From contig CANLXN010000009.1 of assembly GCA_947495135.1 (NCBI GenBank), positions 52,165-116,164 of the forward strand: DNA of 64,000 nucleotides, given 5' to 3'. The position numbers and the translations under genes were made by a program. Within the stretch, counting starts at the first letter, position 1; the number at the start of each line of letters is the position of its first letter. Under the pieces are notes generated by a model, which searched no databases, was not told the DNA's origin, and saw only the letters and a list, made by a program, of their open reading frames with translations. Shown piece by piece: positions 8,903 through 17,935 of the stretch. Source of the stretch: an uncultured Flavobacteriaceae bacterium. Its GTDB lineage: Bacteria; Bacteroidota; Bacteroidia; Flavobacteriales; Flavobacteriaceae.

Positions 8903-9868
8903 TTATTGAAGCTTCATATTTTTAAGGGTTTGTTCCGCCTTAAAGGTAGGTCTTAGTAGCAAGCAACTGCTTCCAAGAATGTATACTTTTCTGCTTTTGG
9001 AAGGGTTTAATGTCTTTAACTCTTTTACCAAGCCATCCAGTACTATTTTGGAATGATCTTTATGATCGTTGCGCAAACCTGAAAAGAAGAGGCGAATTAA
9101 TCGGGAATACAATAGGTCTATGAGTTCTTGATCTTTAAGGGTGATGCTTTTTCTGAAATTTTCGAGGGTGATCATACGCTGCGACTCTTTGAAGTGTTTG
9201 GTGTATTCTTTGTTTTGCTGCGTTTTGTTTTGCGCATGCTGCCGATACACGAACAGTCCTTTATTTAGGATATGAAATTGATCTTCCTTTAAATTGTAGA
9301 AAAGTCGGGAAAACAACTCGGTTTCCTGTCCTCTAGTGATTTGGTTGGAAAACAACTGTTTCCCTTTTAAAAACGATTTTCTAATGAGCACCGAAGGCGT
9401 AAATACTTTGGCTGTCCACATCACGTATTGTTTGAATAAGGAACTTTCAGAGGTGTAGTTTAGGTCTATTTTCTGTCTATTCTGAAGTGTCTCGTTCGCT
9501 TCATAACCAGCACAAATTACCATCGAATGAGATTGGGTGAATGCTGAGATCTTTTCAGCTAAAAAAGAAGGCAACATAATATCGTCGCTGTCAAACCATT
9601 GAACAAATTCGCCTTCACTTTTCTCAAAGCCGTAATTCCGGCAAGAATTGGCTCCTTTTTTTAAATTATCCGGTCGCTTAAAATATCTAAAACGAGCATC
9701 CTTTTGACCATAATCTTTAAGCACCTCGATGGTATGATCTGTACTACCATCGTCCACTACAATACACTCCCAATGCTCATAGGTTTGTTGCAACACAGAA
9801 TCCAAGGTCTCTTCAATAAGATGTGCTCTATTGAACGTAGGGATAATGATGGAGATTAATTCGGACAT
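8903..9868 (-). CDS. glycosyltransferase family 2, paralogue of the adjacent gene
   Basis: This 321-residue GT2 enzyme opens with LISIIIPTFNRAHLIEETLDS, has VVDDGSTDH (Asp39/Asp40) and DSDD at residues 93-96, and shares the KKGANSCRNYGF block with its neighbour. The C-terminal 200 residues diverge more strongly, as expected if the two copies now use different acceptors. A RGQETELFSRLFY segment sits where GT2 enzymes place the acceptor-side acidic residues. It starts 3 nt after the upstream gene and is part of the same operon. Confidence 0.86.
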   Translation of the reverse strand: MSELISIIIPTFNRAHLIEETLDSVLQQTYEHWECIVVDDGSTDHTIEVLKDYGQKDARFRYFKRPDNLKKGANSCRNYGFEKSEGEFVQWFDSDDIMLPSFLAEKISAFTQSHSMVICAGYEANETLQNRQKIDLNYTSESSLFKQYVMWTAKVFTPSVLIRKSFLKGKQLFSNQITRGQETELFSRLFYNLKEDQFHILNKGLFVYRQHAQNKTQQNKEYTKHFKESQRMITLENFRKSITLKDQELIDLLYSRLIRLFFSGLRNDHKDHSKIVLDGLVKELKTLNPSKSRKVYILGSSCLLLRPTFKAEQTLKNMKLQ

Positions 9869-9871
9869 AGA

Positions 9872-10927
9872 TTACTTTGCGATTGATTTCAGTGTTTCGA
9901 GCATAAAGTAGTCCCATTTAGAAGCCACATTTTGAGGTTTAAACGGCACTAATTTAGATTCGTTGTATTCTGTATTTGCCAAAGATAACTGAACGGCCTT
10001 ATTTAGAGCATTACGGATTGATTTAGGACGATTACCATCAAACGTAGGGAATCCAAAGTTCTCTAAAGCTTCAGCCACATTTCCACTATCTGGCCCTACG
10101 ATTACTTTTTTATAGGACAGTCCTAGAAACAAATTACCAGAATTTAACACCGATTTTCTAGGGATAAAAATCACATCAGATGCGGCGAGCAATAGAGAGA
10201 GTTCTTCAAAAGGACAGAAGGAGTAGCTAAACATATAATCTTGTTTGTAATCCCTATTCATAAATCTCTCGACAAGTTTCTTTACATCCACTACTTTCTT
10301 TAGCCTAACTCTGCCTGGAAAAGAAATCTTTGCCTCCTTCTTTTTCATAAAAGGAACCACCAACAGTTTTTCATTTATATCTAGGGCGTCAAACGCATCT
10401 TTGATCATAGTTGCTTCCTCGTCACTTCTAATTCTTCCTGGAGCAATGACAACTACCTTTTCATCATTTATTCGTAAAATCTTTCTGGCTTCCGCTTTTT
10501 CATGAAATGTAAAGCTATTCTCGTAGAGAGGATGTGGAATTATAGTGTGTTGTTTATTTGGATATTTCTCTCCCAATAATTGGGCACTATATCCTCCCAG
10601 ATGTATCATTGCATCTGCGTTGGTAAGCACCAGCTCGTAGAGTTTCTCCCAATTGGCGTTCATTCCATAATGCCGCTCTAGGTTATGAACCACATAAACG
10701 ATCCTTGCGTGTTTTTTCCAAGAAATTATATTTTTCCCGAGATGTTCAAGTTCATCCTGACTTGGTTCCCGCCAATTAAACAATTGCTCGGGCCAATGAA
10801 TGAGTACAATTTGATAATCTGGAGTAAAGGAGTTTATGTTTCCAAATTCAAAATTCAGCTTAGAAAATTGTATAATCTCATCAAAAAATGGATTTTCATC
10901 TTTAGCTGCTGGAATATAAACTTTCAA
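9872..10927 (-). CDS. GT-B-like glycosyltransferase, family uncertain
   Basis: The protein is 351 residues long. It has features of a GT-B enzyme: an N-terminal Rossmann-like half with YQIVLIHWPEQLFNW and IVYVVHNLERHYG, an interdomain VVVIAPGRIRSDEE segment, and a C-terminal half with LLLAASDVIFIPRKSVLNSGN followed by KKVIVGPDSGNVAEAL. The GT4 E-x7-E motif is missing, and NSGNLFLGLSYKK replaces it, so assignment to a numbered family is not possible by eye. It is preceded by a 98-nt gap, the largest inside the operon. The role in polymer assembly is inferred from context. Confidence 0.68.
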   Translation of the reverse strand: MKVYIPAAKDENPFFDEIIQFSKLNFEFGNINSFTPDYQIVLIHWPEQLFNWREPSQDELEHLGKNIISWKKHARIVYVVHNLERHYGMNANWEKLYELVLTNADAMIHLGGYSAQLLGEKYPNKQHTIIPHPLYENSFTFHEKAEARKILRINDEKVVVIAPGRIRSDEEATMIKDAFDALDINEKLLVVPFMKKKEAKISFPGRVRLKKVVDVKKLVERFMNRDYKQDYMFSYSFCPFEELSLLLAASDVIFIPRKSVLNSGNLFLGLSYKKVIVGPDSGNVAEALENFGFPTFDGNRPKSIRNALNKAVQLSLANTEYNESKLVPFKPQNVASKWDYFMLETLKSIAK

Positions 10928-11025
10928 AGTTGGTGCTATTTAGTTGGAGATTCTCCTTGGTTGTTATGTGAGCAAAATGGTTTATAAGTTAGAAAAAATA
11001 AGATCATTCAATAACTGCTAGTTAA

Positions 11026-11865
11026 CTACTTCACTATAATATTTTTCTGTTGTAGCGATTCTTTTGTTGGAAAAAAGAAATCGTCTAACCCTACTTTTCG
11101 ATCTAAGAGAGTGCCTTTATCCGTCCTATAATTTGTTGAATGGATATCCTTAACTGGTTCGGGCATTTCTTGGCCTATGGAGAGATAATAGTCTCTATAT
11201 TTAAAAATAGGTTCTTCAGATTGTGGCGCCACAAATACACATTCTTTCCCCATAGCATGTGCGAAAATAATACCATGCAGTGAAGAAGCGTATACTATTT
11301 TTGCTTTCATAATCTCCTTTGCAACCTTTTGTGGGGTGTTATCGATATTAACCATCTTCACTCCTTCAGGATAATTTCCTCTGTAGGCCCATACATCTCT
11401 GTAATGCGGTATAAAGATTACATTCTTTTCGCTGCTTCTCTTCATATTAAGGTTATAAACCTCTTTGATCAAGAGTCCTGGATCGTATTCAAATTTAAGA
11501 TTAGACAGGTCAGCTCCATATTTTTCAAACAAGCTTTTCGTCAAAGGTCCACGCACTCCATTTACAACAGCACTTTCTATAATTTCTTCCTTTTCTGAAA
11601 GGTCATTCCCTTTCCATCCTATTCCATTTACAATATCACCTTTTTCAAGTACTGACATCACCGAACCAACTAAAAGTAATCTATCTCCTTGCTTTTTCAT
11701 GTTCTGCGGTTCTTCATTATATAAGAACTTCAGCAAGTCGTAATTAAAGATATCTCCGGCATTACCATATCGAAATACCATTCTCTTTTTATTTTTGAAA
11801 CGGATCTTATAATAATCCAGCAAGGGAACTTTACGGTCGTTCCAATAGTATGTTCTTATTGCCAT
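11026..11865 (-). CDS. polysaccharide pyruvyl transferase family protein
   Basis: This 279-residue protein matches the polysaccharide pyruvyl transferase family (PF04230): RYGNAGDIFNYDLLKFLY near the N-terminus, then LVGSVMSVLEKGDIVNGIGW, VNGVRGPLTKSLFEKYG, and a C-terminal SSLHGIIFAHAMGKECVF block. Members place a ketal-linked pyruvate on sugars of exopolysaccharides, using phosphoenolpyruvate, which adds a negative charge. Some relatives act as glycosyltransferases instead, so the reaction is inferred. It overlaps the upstream gene by 10 nt. Confidence 0.8.
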   Translation of the reverse strand: MAIRTYYWNDRKVPLLDYYKIRFKNKKRMVFRYGNAGDIFNYDLLKFLYNEEPQNMKKQGDRLLLVGSVMSVLEKGDIVNGIGWKGNDLSEKEEIIESAVVNGVRGPLTKSLFEKYGADLSNLKFEYDPGLLIKEVYNLNMKRSSEKNVIFIPHYRDVWAYRGNYPEGVKMVNIDNTPQKVAKEIMKAKIVYASSLHGIIFAHAMGKECVFVAPQSEEPIFKYRDYYLSIGQEMPEPVKDIHSTNYRTDKGTLLDRKVGLDDFFFPTKESLQQKNIIVK

Positions 11866-12743
11866 AGTCTTTTTATTTTTATTACTGCGGTATTCCAGTT
11901 AATGTCGTTTATACCATAGGTTAGATAAGCCTTATTATCCACAATTTGAATACCCGAAAAGTAAGTACACGAAATAAGGTTTTTATTGAATTTAAATTTA
12001 TTTCCAAACAGAGATCGGATATTATGGAACAAAAATACCCTTTTTGAACTAACATTTGGTCGATCTCCTAACTCCAGCTTGAATGGTCTCCCTAAATAGA
12101 GTCGTTTGCCTTTTCTATAAAACTTCTTATGTCCAATAAAGTAATAAGCATCGTTAAAAAAAGACAGCGGAGTCCCGATGGTGTAACTATCGAAGTCAAT
12201 TTCCTTATCCTGGTGATGCATTTCGAATTCAATCCCATGATTGGCCTTTTCTTTCACTTTCAATATCCTTAATGGACTAATGCCGTATAAGCAATATATT
12301 TCATCGTTTTTAGAATAGAATGCCCAATTTTTTTCAATTCTAGTCCTTTGGTCATAGGAGCAGAAATAATAATTTGAAATTTGCTCTTCACTCAACTCAA
12401 ACAAACCAACTTCATTATTGATTTTATCCACATAGCCAGTGTTGAAAGTACCCCAGACTTTATTATTCATTATAAATAATTTGGGGTCTGCTACTTTAGA
12501 TGTGCCCACCCTTTCTAGAAAAAAATCACTCAAATCAACCGACTTTATCGGTCCTCCATCCTTCCACACATAAAGCTTGGCGATGATTCCCTTCCTTTCT
12601 TCATCGTATAATCTAATAGCCAAATAATTGACTTCTTGAAACCGGATAAAACTAGGGTTCAGAGAATACTTGTAAGCAGCTATTAGACTCTTAACTTCTT
12701 GTGGAAATAGGTCGAAAGAAAAGGATTTTAGCCTACAAACCAT
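11856..12743 (-). CDS. uncharacterised protein, possible five-bladed beta-propeller related to GH43/GH130
   Basis: I do not firmly recognise this 295-residue protein. It contains alternating hydrophobic strands and short blocks, such as ADPKLFIMNNKVWGTFNTGY, RIEKNWAFYSKNDEIYCLYG and GTPLSFFNDAYYFIGHKK. These resemble the blades of beta-propeller glycosidases and phosphorylases, where an EKNW-type motif lies near the active site. There is no signal peptide, so it would act in the cytoplasm, which fits a phosphorylase or transferase better than a secreted hydrolase. It overlaps both neighbours (16 nt upstream, 10 nt downstream) and is thus firmly part of the operon. Confidence 0.5.
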   Translation of the reverse strand: MVCRLKSFSFDLFPQEVKSLIAAYKYSLNPSFIRFQEVNYLAIRLYDEERKGIIAKLYVWKDGGPIKSVDLSDFFLERVGTSKVADPKLFIMNNKVWGTFNTGYVDKINNEVGLFELSEEQISNYYFCSYDQRTRIEKNWAFYSKNDEIYCLYGISPLRILKVKEKANHGIEFEMHHQDKEIDFDSYTIGTPLSFFNDAYYFIGHKKFYRKGKRLYLGRPFKLELGDRPNVSSKRVFLFHNIRSLFGNKFKFNKNLISCTYFSGIQIVDNKAYLTYGINDINWNTAVIKIKRLWQ

Positions 12744-13486
12744 CGATACACTCTTTTAATAAAACCAGGTTTCGACTGATTTTTAGTTTTTTTATTCTTC
12801 GGAATCTTATAATTGGCAGTAAATTCTTTCTCCACTAAGGAAGGAGGTAAATTTAGTTCTTTTTGCACTTTCAAGTAATCCGCTTCTTTGATCTCTTCTT
12901 TGCCAGTGAAATGTAAAACTAACGGTCTATGAGCGTCGACTCCAAATAAGTTATCTGCTCTACTATTAAAGTCTTTATAGTCATACAGTGTGTATTGATC
13001 CTTTAGCTCATAATCGGTTTTGAGTAAATAAATCATCGAATCCTGATCTCCATTGGTAAAATAGCCTAACTCGTCAGACCACCACTCTTTAACTTTATGA
13101 AGGTCTTGGGCTAATACATCGTTTAAAAATCTTTTAGCAAGTGCTCCAGATTTCAAAATAAATTGCCCAGAGCTCAAGTAGGTGCTAATATCCTTATAAT
13201 TAGGACTCTTACAGGCCGAGAATATCTTTCCGTCTTTAGGTGCAAACTCCATGATGTCTTTATTGAAGTCGAAGAAAAACGCATCATCATCGATCCATAT
13301 TATATAATCGAACAGGTCGATATAGTTTAAGATATAATGGACCTTATTTAAATAAAGATTGGTGGTTTTCGTTGGCCAATTACAATGGATATAATGATAA
13401 CCATACTTATCTGCATACAACTTATGATTTGTTGGCGAGTCGAAACTAGTAGTTGGATACCGTCCAGATATGATACAGACTTTCAT
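12728..13486 (-). CDS. glycosyltransferase, GT-A type with DDD motif
   Basis: The protein begins MKVCIISGRYPTT when the internal ATG at 13484-13486 is used. An earlier ATG at 13513 would add nine residues and lie 1 nt after the upstream stop. The key motif is DYIIWIDDDAFFFDFN, a DxD metal and nucleotide-sugar binding site, preceded by LNKVHYILNYIDLFD. This arrangement resembles the GT34/galactosyltransferase-like group, and the later FTNGDQDSMIYLL and LVLHFTGKEE blocks are also found there. The basic C-terminus (KKTKNQSKPGFIKRVYRWF) may bind the membrane surface. It is expected to add one sugar to the repeat unit. Confidence 0.68.
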   Translation of the reverse strand: MKVCIISGRYPTTSFDSPTNHKLYADKYGYHYIHCNWPTKTTNLYLNKVHYILNYIDLFDYIIWIDDDAFFFDFNKDIMEFAPKDGKIFSACKSPNYKDISTYLSSGQFILKSGALAKRFLNDVLAQDLHKVKEWWSDELGYFTNGDQDSMIYLLKTDYELKDQYTLYDYKDFNSRADNLFGVDAHRPLVLHFTGKEEIKEADYLKVQKELNLPPSLVEKEFTANYKIPKNKKTKNQSKPGFIKRVYRWFVG

Positions 13487-13514
13487 GTGATTCATTAGTT
13501 CGCTAAAATACAAT

Positions 13515-14537
13515 TTAACCTGCTATATACGTTCCCCATTTGGTGGTCTTTAAAAGAGCTATGATTCCGGCTGAAATTAATAAACAGATTATTGTCACCA
13601 AAGGGACACTTACCAGCGGATTGAATATAGTCCAATCCACACCCACCATTCTTAAAAAATACAATACCAACACATGAACTAAATAAATTCCAAAACTGTT
13701 AGAGCTTATAAACGACAATACTTTATTGAGACGAACATTTGAAATAGAAACTGTCCTCATGATTAAAAATACCCCTATAGAAACCATAAGAACATTTGGC
13801 GACAGGTATTTATAAAAAACACTGGAAAAGCTACCGTCACTTTCAGTCACCCAATAAGTTCCAAATATTGTCACGATTAGGCCTAAAAAGATCAGCATTG
13901 CGGGCATGAACTTTCGTTTAGGGGGCACTTGAAGCAAGTAATACCCTAAAACAAAATACCCTAAATAACCTGTAAAATTCACAAGATCAATCTTCGGAAA
14001 AAAAGGCTTGACAAACGGTATTTTAGCCAGCAAGGTTAGGAACCAAATAATAAGAAAAAACAAGATTTCCTTTCTAGGAGCTGCCTTAACCCATCTTCTT
14101 AAAATTGGGACAAATAGATAAAGTCCTAGAATAGCGTATACAAACCAGAGATGAAACTGACTTCCCTTAAGCAAGGATTGAGTTATGGTTTTTGAAACTC
14201 CTAAAAAAGTTAACTGACCATCAGAATGAAAATATAAATCGTATGCAATATAAATGAAGCTCCAAAAAAGAAACGGAGGAATAATCCTAAGGAAACGTTT
14301 TTTTATAAAGAATTCCAATTCGTAGTCTTTACTAAGAAGCAATGCTCCTGATATCATAAAGAAAAGCGGAACACTGCACCTAACTATACTGTCGTAAATA
14401 TTACCAATCCACCAGTGTTCGATGGGGATTTCTTCATACTTATTTAGTATGGAAGCAACCACATGGATCAATATAACAGCAATAGTTGCGAACACTCGCA
14501 GGTACGTTATCCAATCCTGTTTTTGGACAATTTTCAT
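13515..14537 (-). CDS. acyltransferase 3 family membrane protein
   Basis: This 340-residue polytopic membrane protein has about ten hydrophobic segments and begins QDWITYLRVFATIAVILIHV, with the conserved Arg14 and His25 of the acyltransferase-3 family (OafA/WecH-like). These proteins use acyl-CoA to acylate sugars of surface glycans across or at the inner membrane. PLFFMISGALLL and FHLWFVYAILGLYLFVPIL are further family blocks. There is no C-terminal SGNH domain. Together with the hexapeptide and MBOAT genes it gives the operon three candidate acylation steps. Confidence 0.84.
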   Translation of the reverse strand: MKIVQKQDWITYLRVFATIAVILIHVVASILNKYEEIPIEHWWIGNIYDSIVRCSVPLFFMISGALLLSKDYELEFFIKKRFLRIIPPFLFWSFIYIAYDLYFHSDGQLTFLGVSKTITQSLLKGSQFHLWFVYAILGLYLFVPILRRWVKAAPRKEILFFLIIWFLTLLAKIPFVKPFFPKIDLVNFTGYLGYFVLGYYLLQVPPKRKFMPAMLIFLGLIVTIFGTYWVTESDGSFSSVFYKYLSPNVLMVSIGVFLIMRTVSISNVRLNKVLSFISSNSFGIYLVHVLVLYFLRMVGVDWTIFNPLVSVPLVTIICLLISAGIIALLKTTKWGTYIAG

Positions 14538-14555
14538 TAATAGAGTTTAATATTG

Positions 14556-15794
14556 CTATTGAATACTAATATTTTTGACTGATTCTATGCTATTGAAATT
14601 AATCTCAAAAAAAACTTCGTTCTTCTTTATTTTTGAATCAGACCAATTCCACCATTGGACTTCCAACATAAAATTCACAACTTCTTCTGTGAATCTCATT
14701 TTCAAAAGTTTTGCCGGGACTCCTCCAACAACAGCATAATCTGCGACATCTGAAGTTACAATACTACCGGCGGCAATGCACGCTCCATTACCAATAGTAA
14801 TACCAGACATGATTTTTACATCATCTCCAATCCAAACGTCATTTTTAATAATTACTGGGCCTTTTGATCGAGCTAAAGAAGGAGTATCTCCGCGCTCACC
14901 TGGATGATTACTTTCAAAAAACTTTCTATAAATAAACCCTTGAGTGCAGGCGTAGTTGGTATCGTGGTTAGAAGTATAAACTACAATATTCTTTCCGAAC
15001 GAACAAAAGGAACCCACTTCAACAAATTCGTGGCCAGTAGCATAAAACCTGCCATTATGAAAAGAAAATCTCCCCGCCTTTAATTTTGCTGTTGATAAAA
15101 TAAGGTTAGTTTTTCTGGTATTGTCCTCGACCAAAGAATTCATTCCAGATCTAATTTGATTCCCAAAATATAAATCATCCCAGATAGGCGATTTCTTAAG
15201 CTCACTTAAATGCTGGTAATTTTCTGGAATTACAAATTTAGAACCAACCATTCGAGCATGTAAAATTTCTTCTTCGTTTGAAATCAAAACTTCTTGGGCG
15301 TCGTTTACCGAAATATCCAAACTCAAATCCGTGCTAGCATTACTAATTCCTAGGGCGTGAAATTTATTCGGGTGTGTCGCAAAATTCTCTCCATACTTAA
15401 ATGTTTTGAACCAAAGCACATCATAATCATGACTGGCTTCAATCCTTTTTGGTACGACCGTGCTCGTTGCCAGTATAATTCCCTTTGGTAGGTTTAGTTT
15501 TAAAGATCTAATATACGTATCGACTATTCCACCCCATGCATCGATCACAATTAGAAAGTCAAAATTATTTAAGTCATGAGAATTTGGTTTTGACGAAGCA
15601 TCCAACCACGTGAAATTAAAATCCTCAGAAATGATAAGGAATACATCATCAAGCGTTCGTTTGAATCCCTTTTTTATCGAAGTAGAAGAAACTACTACGG
15701 CTACATTGTTGATTGAAGAGACCTTCCTAATAGAAGGAGTACACTTTTGAGTGCTTAGTTTTTTTTTCACTCTTCTATAGATCGCCTTTAACAT
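14556..15794 (-). CDS. two-domain protein with C-terminal hexapeptide-repeat acetyltransferase
   Basis: The last ~170 residues form a left-handed beta-helix acetyltransferase of the CatB/xenobiotic type: VEVGSFCSFGKNIVVYTSNHD, then KNDVWIGDDVKIMSGITIGNG and IVTSDVADYAVVGGVPAKLLK. The first ~220 residues match nothing I recognise. They contain the phrase DFLIVIDAWGGIVDTYI, so this part might be a separate domain of a carbohydrate enzyme. The ATG at 15794 starts MLKAIYRRVKKK; two upstream ATGs are possible and would lengthen the overlap with the ABC ATPase gene from 20 to 38 nt. It probably O- or N-acetylates a sugar of the repeat unit. Confidence 0.75.
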   Translation of the reverse strand: MLKAIYRRVKKKLSTQKCTPSIRKVSSINNVAVVVSSTSIKKGFKRTLDDVFLIISEDFNFTWLDASSKPNSHDLNNFDFLIVIDAWGGIVDTYIRSLKLNLPKGIILATSTVVPKRIEASHDYDVLWFKTFKYGENFATHPNKFHALGISNASTDLSLDISVNDAQEVLISNEEEILHARMVGSKFVIPENYQHLSELKKSPIWDDLYFGNQIRSGMNSLVEDNTRKTNLILSTAKLKAGRFSFHNGRFYATGHEFVEVGSFCSFGKNIVVYTSNHDTNYACTQGFIYRKFFESNHPGERGDTPSLARSKGPVIIKNDVWIGDDVKIMSGITIGNGACIAAGSIVTSDVADYAVVGGVPAKLLKMRFTEEVVNFMLEVQWWNWSDSKIKKNEVFFEINFNSIESVKNISIQ

Positions 15795-17070
15795 CGACAT
15801 TCCATTTAGCAAGTGAATAAATTAAACTCTTAGATGACTTTTCTTTAGTGATCGAATGAAAATCACTATTTGGTTTCGAAGGTGAAATCTCAATTTGATA
15901 GAACTTGATCTTCATCTCAACAATCTCTTTTCCATCTGCCAAACCAATTGAAATATTATAGATACCATCTAATAAATATAGATCTAAAGAATTAATGGAA
16001 ATTTCAAAATTGGTTTTCTGAAACTTAGGAATAGGTTCATTTACAAAATCGTTACTCCTCCAAGTTACAACATTAACGTTGTTTAAATCACTAATTCTCA
16101 AACTGAAAACTGGATTTCTGATTTCAGCATTTACCCTCACAGATGTTTTGAAGATCATTTGCTCTCCAGACTTGAAAGAAGATGAAATAGCTCTATTGGC
16201 ATTAAGAACTTCAAAACGTGAGACCTGCGCTTTTGCACTTTCATCCTTCTTTTCAAACTCTAAAAATCCGGTGGAAATTTTATTTGAATTTAAATATCGA
16301 TTTACACCTTCAGATGTAGTTCCGTTAAAAACGAGTCCGCCATGTTCTAAAATGATCACTCGTGTACATAAATCTTGCACCGCTGCCATATTATGACTAA
16401 CAAACAACACTGTTCTTCCTTCGCCTTGGCTTATGTCTTGCATTTTACCGATGGCCTTTTTTTGAAACTCGGCGTCACCTACCGCTAACACTTCATCGAT
16501 TACAAGAATATCTGGCTCTAAATGAGCGGCAACTGCAAAAGCTAAACGCACTCGCATTCCGCTACTATATCTCTTTACTGGGGTATCCACATATTTTTCA
16601 CATCCAGAAAAAGAGACAATCTCATCGAGTTTTGCGGCAATTTCACTCTTACGCATACCTAGAATAGCACCATTTAAAAAAATGTTTTCTCTACCTGTAA
16701 GTTCGGGGTGGAATCCAGTACCTACTTCTAATAATGAAGCGATACGCCCTTTGGTTTTAATAACACCTGTAGTAGGACTAGTTACTCTTGAAAGTAATTT
16801 TAGCAAAGTAGATTTTCCAGCTCCATTCTTTCCAATAATACCAAGAACTTCTCCTTCATTTACCTCAAAATTAATATCCTGTAGCGCCCATACATATTCT
16901 TCAGTGGCCTTGGACGTACGATCATTCTCAGCCCCTATCTTTAAGTAAGGATCCTCTTTTCCCCGGATGCGATGCCAAAACCTATTTAGGTCATGCGTAA
17001 TAGTTCCAGTACCAACTAAACCAAGGCGGTATTGCTTACTTATATTTTCCGCTTTTAATATCACTCCCAT
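15775..17070 (-). CDS. polysaccharide ABC exporter ATPase with C-terminal Wzt-like domain
   Basis: The protein has 431 residues. The ATPase domain has Walker A GKNGAGKST (80-88), the ABC signature YSSGMRVRL (168-176) and Walker B ILVIDE (188-193). The long insertion before Walker A (FWHRIRGKEDPYLKIG) is typical of O-antigen and teichoic acid exporters of the Wzt/TagH type. The last ~180 residues form a beta-rich Wzt_C-like domain that, in characterised systems, recognises a modified chain end. It pairs with the permease upstream, whose stop overlaps this start by 1 nt. The presence of this domain suggests that finished chains are exported after a terminal modification. Confidence 0.9.
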   Translation of the reverse strand: MGVILKAENISKQYRLGLVGTGTITHDLNRFWHRIRGKEDPYLKIGAENDRTSKATEEYVWALQDINFEVNEGEVLGIIGKNGAGKSTLLKLLSRVTSPTTGVIKTKGRIASLLEVGTGFHPELTGRENIFLNGAILGMRKSEIAAKLDEIVSFSGCEKYVDTPVKRYSSGMRVRLAFAVAAHLEPDILVIDEVLAVGDAEFQKKAIGKMQDISQGEGRTVLFVSHNMAAVQDLCTRVIILEHGGLVFNGTTSEGVNRYLNSNKISTGFLEFEKKDESAKAQVSRFEVLNANRAISSSFKSGEQMIFKTSVRVNAEIRNPVFSLRISDLNNVNVVTWRSNDFVNEPIPKFQKTNFEISINSLDLYLLDGIYNISIGLADGKEIVEMKIKFYQIEISPSKPNSDFHSITKEKSSKSLIYSLAKWNVDVKGDL

Positions 17071-17930
17071 TATACCGTGTCTATAAAACTTTTTTCAGTT
17101 CTATTAAAAGTAAGTAATCCTACAAAAAACAGAACAAAACTAATTAATAACGTGTATAAAAAACCATTCCAAGTGAATGTTCCAACTCCTAAAATCATAT
17201 AACGAAATCCTTCGATTATCTGAGTCAACGGATTGTAAACCACAAAATCCGCAACAAAGGGAGGAAATTTACGCTGAGCCTCCGCAATAGGATAAGGAAC
17301 TGCAGATAAATACATCAAGAGCTGCACGGCAAAACCTAATAACACTTTTAAATCGCGATATTTGGTAGTAAAGGAAGATATAATCATACCTGTCCCCAAT
17401 CCAATCATTGCCATCATTAATATGTAAACAGGAAATAGAGTCATGTTGCCATTTGGCATAAGGTCAAAGCCTTTATTCGCATAATAAATGTAGAAACCAA
17501 TCAAGATTAATAACTGAATCCCAAACTTTAAAAGGTTCGAGATGATGATCGAAATTGGCATAATAACCCTCGGAAAATAAACCTTTCCGAAGATATTCTG
17601 ATTAGCCCTAAAAGTATTTGAAGTTCCTGTAAGACAGGTCTTAAAATAGTTCCATGCGGTTATACCCGCTAAGTTAAACAGAAATGGTGGTACTCCTCCC
17701 GTACTGATGTTTCCCATATTATTAAAAACCAACGTAAAAATTACGGAGGTAAATAGTGGCTGAATAAAATACCAAAGGGGACCTAAAATGGTTTGTTTGT
17801 AGACGGTAACTATATCACGCTTCACAAAAAGCATTAATAAGTCACGATATTGCCAAACTTCTTTAAAGTTAAAATCAATCAGCTTGTGCTTTGCCGAAAT
17901 CTCGTATAACCACTTATCGTCGTCTTTCAT
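17070..17930 (-). CDS. polysaccharide ABC exporter permease (Wzm/KpsM-like)
   Basis: This 286-residue ABC-2 permease has about six transmembrane segments and the family block FVKRDIVTVYKQTILGPLWYFIQPLF in its N-terminal region. VVYNPLTQIIEGFRYMIL follows near the C-terminus. Such permeases export lipid-linked polysaccharide across the inner membrane together with an ATPase such as the adjacent gene. No Wzx flippase or Wzy polymerase is present in the window, so the ABC route is the visible export path. It starts 5 nt after the epimerase gene. Confidence 0.9.
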   Translation of the reverse strand: MKDDDKWLYEISAKHKLIDFNFKEVWQYRDLLMLFVKRDIVTVYKQTILGPLWYFIQPLFTSVIFTLVFNNMGNISTGGVPPFLFNLAGITAWNYFKTCLTGTSNTFRANQNIFGKVYFPRVIMPISIIISNLLKFGIQLLILIGFYIYYANKGFDLMPNGNMTLFPVYILMMAMIGLGTGMIISSFTTKYRDLKVLLGFAVQLLMYLSAVPYPIAEAQRKFPPFVADFVVYNPLTQIIEGFRYMILGVGTFTWNGFLYTLLISFVLFFVGLLTFNRTEKSFIDTV

Positions 17931-17935
17931 TACGA

